A DNA stretch of 64,000 nucleotides from an uncultured Prevotellaceae bacterium. Its GTDB lineage: Bacteria > Bacteroidota > Bacteroidia > Bacteroidales > Bacteroidaceae. Location of the stretch: positions 62,001 to 126,000 of the forward strand of contig CACYQD010000001.1 of assembly GCA_902776475.1 (NCBI GenBank), given 5' to 3'. The stretch's first letter is position 1. Every line of letters begins with the position of its first letter. This document shows positions 18,188 through 26,701 of the stretch, piece after piece. The translations under genes and the position numbers were made by a program. The notes under the pieces are model-generated. The model worked only from the letters and a program-made list of their open reading frames with translations, was not told the origin of the DNA and did not search any database.

Positions 18188-18634
18188 ATGAGTGAATTTG
18201 ATGACATCCTGAAAAAGATGAGGGAAGGCCTCGGCCAGATGGCTGAGGACGCCCAGCAGAAGTACAACGAACTGGTGGAATATCTTGACTCCCACGATGC
18301 TGAGCAGATCAAGGGCGACTTCAAGAAGATGGCCGACGAGGCAGCCTCCTCTGCCAAGGAAGGACTGGGCAAGGCCAAGGAGGAACTGAGCCAGGTGGAT
18401 ATGAAAGAGAAAATCTCCGACATGCGCGAGACGGTGGAAGAAGGCATCGGCAAAGCCAAAGACAAAATCGAGGAGTTGAAGAAAGACTATGAGGAGGGCA
18501 AATACGACGAGAAGATCGACGAGGCCCGCAAGAACATTGAGGAAGGTCTGGACAAAGCCAAGGAACTGATGGGCAGCGGCCTTGAGACCGTCCAGAAGCA
18601 ATGGGAGGAACTACGCAAGCGTCTCAACATCTAA
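18188..18634 (+). CDS. Amphipathic helical (coiled-coil) protein of unknown function
   Basis: The 148 residues are almost entirely charged helix, rich in Lys, Glu, Asp and Ala. Repeated modules resemble LEA or apolipoprotein-type 11-mers (KEGLGKAKEELSQVD, EEGIGKAKDKIEELKKD, EEGLDKAKELMGSG). It has no signal peptide, cysteine or membrane segment. Such proteins are often stress-associated or bind membranes or proteins non-specifically; nothing here identifies a partner. It is followed after 13 nt by a lipoprotein gene, probably in the same transcript. Confidence 0.65.
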   Translation: MSEFDDILKKMREGLGQMAEDAQQKYNELVEYLDSHDAEQIKGDFKKMADEAASSAKEGLGKAKEELSQVDMKEKISDMRETVEEGIGKAKDKIEELKKDYEEGKYDEKIDEARKNIEEGLDKAKELMGSGLETVQKQWEELRKRLNI

Positions 18635-18647
18635 AAGTCAGCATCTC

Positions 18648-19061
18648 ATGAGAAAAGCATTATTCGCATTGATCTGCTTTGCAGCTGCTGTTTTCCTGCA
18701 AAGCTGTGGTGGCGGCAATACGCCGAGAGACGTGGCTGAGAAATCCCTGCAATGCCTGAAGGACAAGAAGTTTGACAAGTATGTCGATCTGTTGTATTTC
18801 GAGGAGGAAATCAACGGCGACAAGGACTTGCTGAAAGAGAAGAAAGAGTCGATGCAGGAACTGATGCAGAACAAATACAACATGTCGGTGCAGCAAAACG
18901 GCACGATCAAGGATTTCAAGTTCCTGAATGAGGAAGTGCAGGACAGTACGGCTGTCGTCAAGATGGAAGTCTCGTTCTCGTCCGGCAAAAGTGATACTCA
19001 GAAAGTTAGGCTGAAGAAGTTGCCCAATGGCGACTGGAGAATCGACCCGAAAGGAAAATAA
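18648..19061 (+). CDS. DUF4878-type lipoprotein
   Basis: A 137-residue lipoprotein: signal MRKALFALICFAAAVFLQSC with the lipobox cysteine at 20, then GGGNTPRDVAEKSLQCLKDKKFDKYVDL. This is the start of the small alpha+beta (NTF2-like) fold called DUF4878, ending in a VKLKKLPNGDWRID-type strand (here VRLKKLPNGDWRIDPKGK). The role is unknown; NTF2-like lipoproteins commonly act as binding modules in the periplasm. The ATG at 18648 follows the stop of the coiled-coil gene. Confidence 0.75.
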   Translation: MRKALFALICFAAAVFLQSCGGGNTPRDVAEKSLQCLKDKKFDKYVDLLYFEEEINGDKDLLKEKKESMQELMQNKYNMSVQQNGTIKDFKFLNEEVQDSTAVVKMEVSFSSGKSDTQKVRLKKLPNGDWRIDPKGK

Positions 19062-19080
19062 CCCGACTTTCAAGTTGAAA

Positions 19081-19325
19081 GTCATCATGCCGGCCTGAAG
19101 GGCCTGCGAGAACATAGCCCAGGGCAACGCCCTGGGCTTTATGTTAGCCAACAATTATCGCCCTGAAGGGGCAAAAGCGCAGGAAATCAATGCTTTTGCC
19201 CCTTCAGAGCGACTTTGACATTCCCCCTTATACCCAGGGCAACGCCCTGGGCTATGTACATTTTGGCCTTTCTTGTTTCCTCCTTACAATCTGTAAGTCT
19301 TGATTCCAGTTATTTCAATGAAGAC
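19081..19325. repeat. Dispersed palindromic intergenic repeat, copy B (with an internal extra hairpin unit)
   Basis: Its two ends match copy A at 10127-10262, including the left GCCGGCCTGAAGGGCC arm and the right CCTTACAATCTGTAAGTC tail. In place of one core it has two GCCCAGGGC-AAC-GCCCTGGGC hairpins (about 19117-19138 and 19233-19252). Between them lies a third inverted pair, GCCCTGAAGGGGCAAAAGC with its partner GCTTTTGCCCCTTCAGAGC. Like copy A it lies between convergent genes, here the lipoprotein and the thioesterase. Confidence 0.75.
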
Positions 19326-19351
19326 CTTCCTCTTTCTATATCTTCAGCCGG

Positions 19352-19837
19352 TCAGAAGGGCAAGAGGTTGTCGCCTTCCACGTCGCAGTGGGTGAAGCCC
19401 ATTTCCCGGGACTTTTCCTCAGAGAGGACGAAATAGGACACCTCGCCCTCTGCGCACACCTCGTTATGGGCATTCTCCACGGTCACGTGGATGGTCACCA
19501 CATTGCGCCGGCGGTCTTGTATCTTCGCCCTGATGGTGATCTGCACCTCGTCGCTGTGCAGGGCTTTGTGGAAACTGACGTTGAGCCGTGCGGTCATGCC
19601 GGCGGCCTGTATCTTCCGCATGACCACCCATCCGGCAGTCTCATCAATCAGCGTGCTGATGATGCCGCCATGAAGCACGCCGATCCAGCCCTGGAAATGT
19701 TCCTGCGGTCTCCAGAAGCAGAGGATGTCATCACCGTCCTCGAAAAACTCCATGTGAAGTCCGATGGGATTCTCCGGGGCGCATCCGAAACAGTCGTAAC
19801 CTTCTTTGTGAAGCCATGGGTTCTTGATTCTTCTCAT
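19352..19837 (-). CDS. Hotdog-fold acyl-CoA thioesterase (PaaI-like)
   Basis: The 161-residue cytoplasmic protein carries the hotdog signature: GWIGVLHGGIISTLIDETAG at about residues 50-69, with the HGG turn and a catalytic-type Asp/Glu on the central helix, followed by strands MTARLNVSFHKAL and VVTIHVTVEN. An N-terminal CFGCAPENPIGLHM segment is typical of the branch annotated as PaaI-family thioesterase. The acyl substrate is unknown. It is the last gene of the DUF5686 operon, 21 nt after the preceding stop. Confidence 0.85.
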   Translation of the reverse strand: MRRIKNPWLHKEGYDCFGCAPENPIGLHMEFFEDGDDILCFWRPQEHFQGWIGVLHGGIISTLIDETAGWVVMRKIQAAGMTARLNVSFHKALHSDEVQITIRAKIQDRRRNVVTIHVTVENAHNEVCAEGEVSYFVLSEEKSREMGFTHCDVEGDNLLPF

Positions 19838-19858
19838 ATTATATATAGGTTGAAGGGA

Positions 19859-22414
19859 TTAGAACGAGAATTCAAACGTGAGGCGTACGCCATCGCGCCT
19901 GACACCAGGAAGTCCGGTGTAGCTGAGTCGTCTGACGTATTCCACCTGGAAGAACTTGAAGATGTTGTGAACGCCGGCATGAAACTCCCAGTAAGGCTCA
20001 TTGTTCCTCATGAGATGGCTGTCGGCGGGGAACTGGAAGAGGAAATCCGAACCGGCATTGCAGTCAAGGAAGGGATTGTTTTTGTCGGTGAGGTGCCCCA
20101 TCATTCCCTTCACACCGATGACTTCCCTCCATTTCAACCGCTGGAGGAAGGGAATCCGGTTGAAGATCTTGCCATTGATGTCCCAGTTGATGTCAATGGA
20201 GGCATATCTGTCGTTGAGAAACTCCATGTTGTTCATCAGCGAGAAGGTGCCCTCCTCAAGGATATACGACAGGTTGGCAGCAGGCATGATCAGCAGGGGG
20301 AAGGGCACTTTGTTCCACTGAGCGCCGGCCTTGAGCCTGATATCGAATTTTCCCCAACTGTTGAGCCAGAAGCGTTTATAAATACCCACCTCGGTGAAGT
20401 TGTACTTGTATTGTCCGCCCAGCAACCCATTGAATCCCATGGTATGGGAGATGGAGTATTCCGGTGCGTCGAAGTTGATGGCCACGCGGTGCTGCTTGGT
20501 GTTGACATAGGTCCTGCCGGGGCAGTAGATGAGACTCAGGGTCATCTCCGTGGTGCGCAACTTATTGACGGGTGACCCGTCCGACAGACGGTTGAAGGCC
20601 AGTTCTCCAGTCGGTTCGTTGCTTTCCACCTTGGCGTCGAAGATGGTGCGGAATCCGCCCTCGGTCTCCCAGTCAAACTTCAGTTCCTGACGGCGGTAGA
20701 AATACATCTGGTCCACCTTTTTCCATCTGAAAGCGGTGAAGACATTGTCCTTGTCGGTATAGAGGAACTTGTCGGAAGGAGACATCACGTCGTAGGCGCT
20801 GGTGAAGGCGATGGACTTGATGGGAAACTCCGCCGGCAGGTAGTTCTTTCGGTTGAACGAATAGGTGAACTGCGTGCTGTAGTAATGTTTCCTGGTGTCC
20901 TTTCCGTAGGCATAATATCCTTTCCAGAAGAGGTGCGGATGGAGGTTGGCCGTGGTTTGTCCGCTCAGTCGGAACCGCAGTCCATCCACGAAGTTCTGCG
21001 AGATGATGGTGTTGATCGGTCCGATATCGAATTTGCTGTGCTGGCCAGGCTTGGCCAGTTCGACATGGTTTTCTATGAGGGCCTTGGCACCGAAGAGGAT
21101 GTACTTGAAGCCCTTGATCTGCTTCATACTGTTGATGAAGTTGTCCATCGACGACTCACTCTTGGAGAGTTCCACCTCCCGGTTCTCTTCCCAGAACGAG
21201 TCATCGCGCATTCTCGCCGAGGCATCCACCTTGGTCGCCGCCTTTCCCTTGAACATTTTCTTGGGCAAGGGATCGAAGGCATAGTCATGCAGGTAGGTTG
21301 ACCGTATGACGACCGCCTTGCTGAGGAGTTTCGACACCATCATCTCCACGATCATGTTGTCTACGGTGAGCACCCATTCTCCATTGTCGAGCTGGGTGTA
21401 TTCCTGTTCGATCTTGAGATTTTCCACGAAGTTGACTTCACTCCGCTTGGGGATGGTCAGATTGCATCGCTTCACGTGCAGCGAGGAGTCGGCCAAGATG
21501 AAGAGCTCACCCCTGAATCCGAAATCCTGCTGGTTGTTGGGCGTGAACTGCAGGTGATAGCATTTGTCACGTCCGACATAGACCGTATCCTCGATATAGA
21601 AGCGGTAGAAAGCCACGGCATCCTTACCGATAGGACTCGTGAATGGATATTGCAGCAGACGCACCTGGTCGTCATAGATATCGACATCGGTGAAGATGTC
21701 CTTGAGCAACGTGTTGAGGATATTTCCCGTCTCAATAAGTTGGTTGACGCCCTTGCTCCGCTGTCCGAGCACGATATCCTTCTCAGCCTTGGGGTCTTTG
21801 CGGTAGATATGCTGTGAGACGGTCTCGTCGATCGACAAAGGGAGAATGAGCTTGTTGTTATAAGGGCACATCTCCACCTGATTGAGCAGCCATTGCTGGT
21901 TTTTCTGCTGCACGGTTTCCAACTCATCGGGGGTCACATCATTGACAGCCAGGGTGATTTTCTGATATTTGTCGTATTTGTAGAAATCGTGATTGCTGAG
22001 GTCGGTGCGCTTTTTCGCCTCCACCACCCTCTTCATGAGTTCCACGGCGGGGTTGTTCTTGCGGCTGTACTTGTTTTTCTTCTTGGATTTCACCACCACC
22101 TCCTCCAGCCGCTTGGTGTCCGACCGCAGTTCGACGGTGATGAAGTCGGGGGTGTTGTCCTTGATGGTGATGTTCTGCGTCTTATAGCCCACGGCCTTCA
22201 CCGTCAGCACCCATCCTGGATGGCGCTCGATGGAGAATCTTCCGTCTGCCATTCCGGCCACCGACACGTGATGCCCTTTGTAGATCAGACTGGCGAAGGG
22301 TATGGAGTCGCCTGTCTCGCGGTCGACCACGATACCGGCCAACTGCGCATGCAGGATGTTGGCCCAGCAGAGGAAGGCCATCAGCGACAAGAGATATTTT
22401 AACGACAAGCGCAT
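19859..22414 (-). CDS. DUF5686 outer-membrane protein with N-terminal carboxypeptidase-like domain (paralogue 2)
   Basis: The 851-residue protein has a signal peptide (MRLSLKYLLSLMAFLCWANILHAQ). A carboxypeptidase-regulatory-like beta-sandwich follows at about 25-110 (GIVVDRETGDSIPFASLIYKG), of the kind found at the start of TonB-linked proteins. The rest is a long DUF5686 region with alternating strands, ending in an aromatic terminal strand (GVRLTFEFSF) that fits an outer-membrane beta-barrel. The function of the family is unknown. It is a clear paralogue of the gene 22 nt upstream, with the same segment order and near-identical blocks such as FTPNNQQDFGFRG. Confidence 0.82.
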   Translation of the reverse strand: MRLSLKYLLSLMAFLCWANILHAQLAGIVVDRETGDSIPFASLIYKGHHVSVAGMADGRFSIERHPGWVLTVKAVGYKTQNITIKDNTPDFITVELRSDTKRLEEVVVKSKKKNKYSRKNNPAVELMKRVVEAKKRTDLSNHDFYKYDKYQKITLAVNDVTPDELETVQQKNQQWLLNQVEMCPYNNKLILPLSIDETVSQHIYRKDPKAEKDIVLGQRSKGVNQLIETGNILNTLLKDIFTDVDIYDDQVRLLQYPFTSPIGKDAVAFYRFYIEDTVYVGRDKCYHLQFTPNNQQDFGFRGELFILADSSLHVKRCNLTIPKRSEVNFVENLKIEQEYTQLDNGEWVLTVDNMIVEMMVSKLLSKAVVIRSTYLHDYAFDPLPKKMFKGKAATKVDASARMRDDSFWEENREVELSKSESSMDNFINSMKQIKGFKYILFGAKALIENHVELAKPGQHSKFDIGPINTIISQNFVDGLRFRLSGQTTANLHPHLFWKGYYAYGKDTRKHYYSTQFTYSFNRKNYLPAEFPIKSIAFTSAYDVMSPSDKFLYTDKDNVFTAFRWKKVDQMYFYRRQELKFDWETEGGFRTIFDAKVESNEPTGELAFNRLSDGSPVNKLRTTEMTLSLIYCPGRTYVNTKQHRVAINFDAPEYSISHTMGFNGLLGGQYKYNFTEVGIYKRFWLNSWGKFDIRLKAGAQWNKVPFPLLIMPAANLSYILEEGTFSLMNNMEFLNDRYASIDINWDINGKIFNRIPFLQRLKWREVIGVKGMMGHLTDKNNPFLDCNAGSDFLFQFPADSHLMRNNEPYWEFHAGVHNIFKFFQVEYVRRLSYTGLPGVRRDGVRLTFEFSF

Positions 22415-22436
22415 GACTAAAAATGGTCTTTTGTTG

Positions 22437-24983
22437 TCAGAATGTGGTGCGGATCGTGAACCTGACGCCCCATTTGTTGGCGGTGGGCAAGTCGAGGTAG
22501 GTGAACCTTCTCACATATTCAACGTGTAAAAGTTTAAAAATATTATGTATGCCGAAAGAAGCTTCCCAATACGGACGTTTCCAGTCCATGATGTAGCATC
22601 CCTCCGGGAATGTCATGAGTACTCCACTATCCTGGTTTTGAGCCAGATAGGGGTTGTTTTTGTCTGTCAGCCTTCCCCACAGGCACCTCACTCCGATCCA
22701 TTCTCTCCATTTGAGTCTGCGGAGCAGCGGGATGCGGTTGAAGATCTTGCCATTGAGGTCCCAGTCGATCATGAGCGACGCATAGCGGTCGTTGAGAAAC
22801 TCCATGTTGTTGATGAGATTGAACGTCTGGTCCTCGAGGATATATCCCAGGTTGGCCACCGGCATGATGAGCAGCGGGTAAGGCACCCGGTTCCACTGTG
22901 CGCCGAACTTGAGGCGCAGGTCGATTTTTCCCCAACTCATCGGCACCCACACCCTCTTATAGATCTCGCCCTCGGTGAAGTTGTAGGAATACTGTCCGCC
23001 CAGGAGTCCTTTGAATCCCATGGTGTGCTGCAACCGGAAGACGGGGGCGTCGAGGTTGAGCGGCCACCTGTGCTGCTTGGTGTTGATGAAGGTCTCACCC
23101 GGGGCATAGCGGATTCCTGCGGTGGCTTCGGTATAGCGCAGCGACGGGAGTTGGTTGTGGTCGGAGAGCCGCTCGAATGCAATGTTGCCGATGGGCTCCA
23201 CTTTCTCGGTCTTGGCCTCCGCAAACAGTTTCAGTCCCCATTCCTGTTCAAAGTCGAAGTTGATGGCCTGCCGGTTGTAGAGATACATCTTGTCGATCTC
23301 GGTCACCTTGAACGACGTGAACATGTTGTCCTTGTCGGTCTGGATGAATTTGTCGGAAGGCAGTGCCACGTCGCGCATCGACTGGAAGGAGATGGCCTGC
23401 TTGGGGAATTCTCTCGGCAGGTATCCGGGCTTGTTGAACGTATAGATCACCTCCGCGTCATAGTAGTTTTGCTTCGAGACCATGCCCCTGGCCACATATC
23501 CCTTGAGGAAGAGGTGGGGATGGAAGTTGGCAGTGGTCTGCCCGCTGGCCCGAAGTCGCCACTTGTCATAGAAGTTTTGCGAGATGATGGTGTTGACGGG
23601 TCCGATGTCCACCTTGCTGGGATGTTCCTTCGATCCGGTCTCCACGAAGTTCTCTATCAGGGCCTTCAGTCCGAAGATGATGTATTTGAAGCCCTTGAGC
23701 TGTTCGATATGTTTGATCAGGTTGTCGATGGAGTTCTCGCTCTCCGTCAGTTCCACCTGCCTGTATTGTTGCCAGAAGTCATCGTCGCGCATGTCGGCGT
23801 AGGCGTCTCTGAGCACGGTTTTCTTTCCCCTGAGGAGCGGTTTGGCGATCTCGTTGAAGTCGAAGTCAGTGCGCCGTGTCGTCCTGATGACGATGAATTT
23901 GGAGAAGAACTTGACCACTTTGAGTTCGGCGATCATGTCATCGACGCTGAGCACCCATTCCCCAGTATTGAGCTTGGTGAATTCCTGGATGCACTTGAGG
24001 TTTTCCACCCAGTTGACATCGCTGGTCTTCGGGATGGTCAGTTCGCACCGTCTCACCTGATAGGAGGAGTCTGCCATGACATAGAGCTGTCCGCGGAATC
24101 CGAAGTCCTGCTGGTTGTTGGGTGTGAAGTCAAGCAGGTAGCACTTGTCGTTTTCGACGTAGAGCGTGTCGGTGATGTAGAAGCGGTAGAACTGGATGGC
24201 TTCTTTGCCCAGCGGACTGGGGAAAGGAAACTGGAAAAGTCTCACATGGTCGTCGTAGATGTCGATATCGGTGAAGACATCTTTCAGGACGGAGTTGAGG
24301 ATATCACCGGTCTGGAAGAGATCGTTGATGCCTGTTGACGTCTGTCCCTTGATGATGCTCTTTTCGCTGTGCGGCGCCTTGCGGTAGAGTTTCTGCGTGA
24401 CAGTCTCCTCCACCGAGACGGGCAGGATCAGTTTTTCGTTGTATTGGCAGAGCTCCACCTGGTTGAGCAGCCAGGAATGCTTCTTAAACATCTTGCCTCC
24501 CAGGTCTTCCGGGGTGAGGTCGTTCACGCCCAGCGTGATTTTCTGATAGTTGTTGTACTGATAAAAGTCGTGCTTTCTCAGGTCTGTCCGCTTCTTCTGG
24601 GCGATCACCTTTTCCATCAGTTCCACGGCCGGGTTGTTTTTTCGGCTGTATTTCGAAGAGCGCTTTTTCTTGATGGTCACCTCATCGAGTTTTTTCGTGT
24701 CCGATTTCAGTTTGATCACCAAGTGCTGGGGAGTGGAGGACGTGATATTGATGACCTGGGGCACATAACCCACCGAACTGATGGTCAGTTTCCATCCATT
24801 GTGGCGCTCGATGGTGAATTTCCCCTCACCGTCGCTCGAGACGGCCATTTTGTTGCCACGGTAGATGGCGCTGGCGTAAGGGATGGGCCCTCCATCGGAT
24901 GCATCTACTATTTCTCCGGTGATTTGTGCTTTTGCACCTATCACAGACACAATCGTTATGAAAAATAATAGAAAAAGTCTCAA
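22437..24983 (-). CDS. DUF5686 outer-membrane protein with N-terminal carboxypeptidase-like domain (paralogue 1)
   Basis: The 848-residue protein has the same architecture as its neighbour: signal peptide, beta-sandwich (GEIVDASDGGPIPYASAIYRG), then a DUF5686 barrel-like region ending WGVRFTIRTTF. A TTG at 24983 is taken as the start: no in-frame ATG directly precedes the leader (RLFLLFFITIVSVIGAKA). The only upstream ATG, at 25052, would lie beyond a perfect -7 TAACTTTG at 25008-25015. It is the first gene of a three-gene leftward operon with its paralogue and a thioesterase. Confidence 0.8.
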   Translation of the reverse strand: MRLFLLFFITIVSVIGAKAQITGEIVDASDGGPIPYASAIYRGNKMAVSSDGEGKFTIERHNGWKLTISSVGYVPQVINITSSTPQHLVIKLKSDTKKLDEVTIKKKRSSKYSRKNNPAVELMEKVIAQKKRTDLRKHDFYQYNNYQKITLGVNDLTPEDLGGKMFKKHSWLLNQVELCQYNEKLILPVSVEETVTQKLYRKAPHSEKSIIKGQTSTGINDLFQTGDILNSVLKDVFTDIDIYDDHVRLFQFPFPSPLGKEAIQFYRFYITDTLYVENDKCYLLDFTPNNQQDFGFRGQLYVMADSSYQVRRCELTIPKTSDVNWVENLKCIQEFTKLNTGEWVLSVDDMIAELKVVKFFSKFIVIRTTRRTDFDFNEIAKPLLRGKKTVLRDAYADMRDDDFWQQYRQVELTESENSIDNLIKHIEQLKGFKYIIFGLKALIENFVETGSKEHPSKVDIGPVNTIISQNFYDKWRLRASGQTTANFHPHLFLKGYVARGMVSKQNYYDAEVIYTFNKPGYLPREFPKQAISFQSMRDVALPSDKFIQTDKDNMFTSFKVTEIDKMYLYNRQAINFDFEQEWGLKLFAEAKTEKVEPIGNIAFERLSDHNQLPSLRYTEATAGIRYAPGETFINTKQHRWPLNLDAPVFRLQHTMGFKGLLGGQYSYNFTEGEIYKRVWVPMSWGKIDLRLKFGAQWNRVPYPLLIMPVANLGYILEDQTFNLINNMEFLNDRYASLMIDWDLNGKIFNRIPLLRRLKWREWIGVRCLWGRLTDKNNPYLAQNQDSGVLMTFPEGCYIMDWKRPYWEASFGIHNIFKLLHVEYVRRFTYLDLPTANKWGVRFTIRTTF

Positions 24984-25007
24984 AATCTCATCCTGAATTT
25001 CAAGATG

Positions 25008-25015
25008 CAAAGTTA
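25008..25015 (-). promoter_or_regulatory. Promoter -7 box of the DUF5686 operon
   Basis: A perfect TAACTTTG on the minus strand, 25 nt before the proposed TTG start. It is back to back with the pgpA promoter, 95 bp away. Confidence 0.45.
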
Positions 25016-25110
25016 CTGAATTGTTATGAGAAATAGATTTACTTGCTGACATTTTAGCCGTTTTTTTTATTTTTTTATCATAAATGAAGCCGATTGTCCA
25101 AGAAAAGGAT

Positions 25111-25118
25111 TACTTTTG
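25111..25118 (+). promoter_or_regulatory. Promoter -7 box of the headgroup-transfer cluster
   Basis: A perfect TACTTTTG, 10 nt before the ATG at 25129. It implies a very short leader and excludes the in-frame ATG at 25084, which lies upstream of it. Confidence 0.5.
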
Positions 25119-25128
25119 CAATTCAGAT

Positions 25129-25608
25129 ATGAGACGACCACCTTTTATCCCCTTGTTGATCGGGACGGGTTTCGGAGCCGGTTTCTGGCCCTGGGGCCCC
25201 GGCACTGCAGGAGCCGTTCTGGCCACCGTGATATGGGCTGTGCTGGCTGCCTTCATGCCCGCGCTGCCGCTGGCGATGCTGACCGTGGTGCTGATTGTGC
25301 TGTTCACAGGACTGGGCACGTGGGCCACCCGTGAGCTCATGCCCTTCTGGGGCGAAGACCCTAAGCGCGTGGTCGTCGACGAGATGGTCGGTGTGTGGAT
25401 TCCCCTGTTGATCGCCGACAGCTGGTGGACAGCCCTGGCTGCTCTGCTGCTGTTCCGCATCTTCGACATCCTCAAGCCATGGGGCATCCGCCGTCTCGAC
25501 GAGCGCCACGGGGCGTTTTGGGTCATGGCCGACGACCTTGCCGCCGGTGTCTATTCCATCATCGTGCTGGCCTTCATCAGGGCGGCTCACCATCTGATTG
25601 TGAATTAG
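25129..25608 (+). CDS. pgpA: PgpA-family phosphatidyl-headgroup phosphatase
   Basis: The 159-residue inner-membrane protein has four hydrophobic segments and the PgpA motifs: GTGFGAGFWPWGPGTAG at the start, VVVDEMVGVW in the middle (Asp/Glu metal site) and MADDLAAGVYS near the end. Textbook PgpA dephosphorylates phosphatidylglycerophosphate. Here it heads a cluster with a CDP-alcohol transferase and an AUR1-like enzyme, which matches the inositol-lipid locus of Bacteroides thetaiotaomicron. There the PgpA homologue acts on phosphatidylinositol-phosphate, so that role is at least as likely. Start chosen from the promoter position. Confidence 0.85.
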   Translation: MRRPPFIPLLIGTGFGAGFWPWGPGTAGAVLATVIWAVLAAFMPALPLAMLTVVLIVLFTGLGTWATRELMPFWGEDPKRVVVDEMVGVWIPLLIADSWWTALAALLLFRIFDILKPWGIRRLDERHGAFWVMADDLAAGVYSIIVLAFIRAAHHLIVN

Positions 25609-25610
25609 GC

Positions 25611-26027
25611 ATGGGAAAGGTGAGAGAAGAGGTGAAGAAATTCACCAAGGCGCAGGCCTCAGCGATTATCGCTACGACAGTCGATTTCCTCTTGTCGTTG
25701 TTCGCCTACGAGGTATGCGGCATCAACTACGTGGTATCCTCCTTCATCGGAGCGCTCTCGGGCGGCATCATCAATTGCGTGGTCAACTACCGCTGGGTGT
25801 TCGGTTCCGACGGTCAGCACAAGCGTTATGTGGCCCTGAAATACCTCATTGTCTGGACGGGGAGCATCGTGCTCAACACGGCAGGCACTTATCTGCTGAC
25901 CGAACTGACCGGGTCTTATTTCATCTGGTCGAAAGCGGTGGTCAGCGTGGTGGTGGCTTTCTTGTGGAACTATCAGATGCAACGCTTCTTCGTTTACCGC
26001 AACCACCATCTCACCCGACATCAGTAA
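25611..26027 (+). CDS. GtrA-family membrane protein
   Basis: The 138-residue protein has four transmembrane helices in the GtrA pattern: FTKAQASAIIATTVDFLLSL, then YVVSSFIGALSGGIINCVVNYRWVF with the conserved N-Y-x-W-x-F, and a last helix ending NYQMQRFFVYR. GtrA proteins are thought to move or present polyprenyl- or lipid-linked headgroups. It starts 2 nt after the pgpA stop and 14 nt before the CDP-alcohol transferase, so it is translated within the same operon and probably works in the same lipid pathway. Confidence 0.88.
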   Translation: MGKVREEVKKFTKAQASAIIATTVDFLLSLFAYEVCGINYVVSSFIGALSGGIINCVVNYRWVFGSDGQHKRYVALKYLIVWTGSIVLNTAGTYLLTELTGSYFIWSKAVVSVVVAFLWNYQMQRFFVYRNHHLTRHQ

Positions 26028-26041
26028 CCAATTCAACAACA

Positions 26042-26701
26042 ATGGATTACAGGACATTCATCCAAAAGATTATCTACCGGGTCATCACCCCTGTCATCAA
26101 AGTCATGCTCCGCATCGGACTGACTCCCAACGTCATCACTTTCCTCGGTTTCGTGGGCAACATCGCAGCGACCTGCCTATTCATCCATGCCGCCCTGGAA
26201 ATCGGCGCCGGGCACGAGAGCGCTGCCTACAGCTGGATAGCCTGGGGTGGCGCGGTCATCATCTTCTCCGGCCTCTTCGACATGATCGACGGCCACATGG
26301 CCCGCATCGGCAACCTGTCGTCATCTTTCGGTGCGCTATGGGACTCCACACTCGACCGCTACAGCGAGATGGTCTCGCTCTTCGGCATTTTCATGGTGTT
26401 TGAGAAAGCCGGATGGTTGTGGACGGGCATCATCACCTTCCTCGCCTTGATGGGTTCGGTGATGGTGAGCTATGTCAGGGCACGTGCCGAAGGCCTGCGC
26501 ATAGAGTGCAAGGTCGGACTGATGCAGCGCCCTGAGCGCGTGGTGGTGACGGCCCTGGTGGCCATCATCGCCGGTGCCACGGCCAATCTGTGGTGGTTGG
26601 CTGGCGGAATGATCCTGATTGCCGTCCTGGCCAACATCACGGCCCTGTGGCGCTTGTTGTATTGTTATCAAGTCCTCAAGAAGAAAGATGCCGGAAAATA
26701 G
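26042..26701 (+). CDS. CDP-alcohol phosphatidyltransferase (probable phosphatidylinositol-phosphate synthase type)
   Basis: Transfers a phosphatidyl group from CDP-diacylglycerol to an alcohol at the inner membrane. The 219-residue, roughly six-helix protein has an exact family signature D-G-x2-A-R-x8-G-x3-D-x3-D, beginning at DGHMARIG (residues about 84-91). The acceptor cannot be read from sequence alone. The gene order pgpA, gtrA, transferase, AUR1-like PAP2 matches the inositol-lipid cluster of B. thetaiotaomicron, which suggests inositol-phosphate. No myo-inositol-phosphate synthase gene is beside it. Its stop overlaps the next gene. Confidence 0.85.
   Translation: MDYRTFIQKIIYRVITPVIKVMLRIGLTPNVITFLGFVGNIAATCLFIHAALEIGAGHESAAYSWIAWGGAVIIFSGLFDMIDGHMARIGNLSSSFGALWDSTLDRYSEMVSLFGIFMVFEKAGWLWTGIITFLALMGSVMVSYVRARAEGLRIECKVGLMQRPERVVVTALVAIIAGATANLWWLAGGMILIAVLANITALWRLLYCYQVLKKKDAGK

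Noticed and set aside
22545-24338. 597-codon plus-strand frame across DUF5686 paralogue 1
   Set aside because: Antisense to a full-length gene whose paralogue shows conserved blocks in the sense frame; a similar mirror frame occurs over the paralogue (19388-20575).
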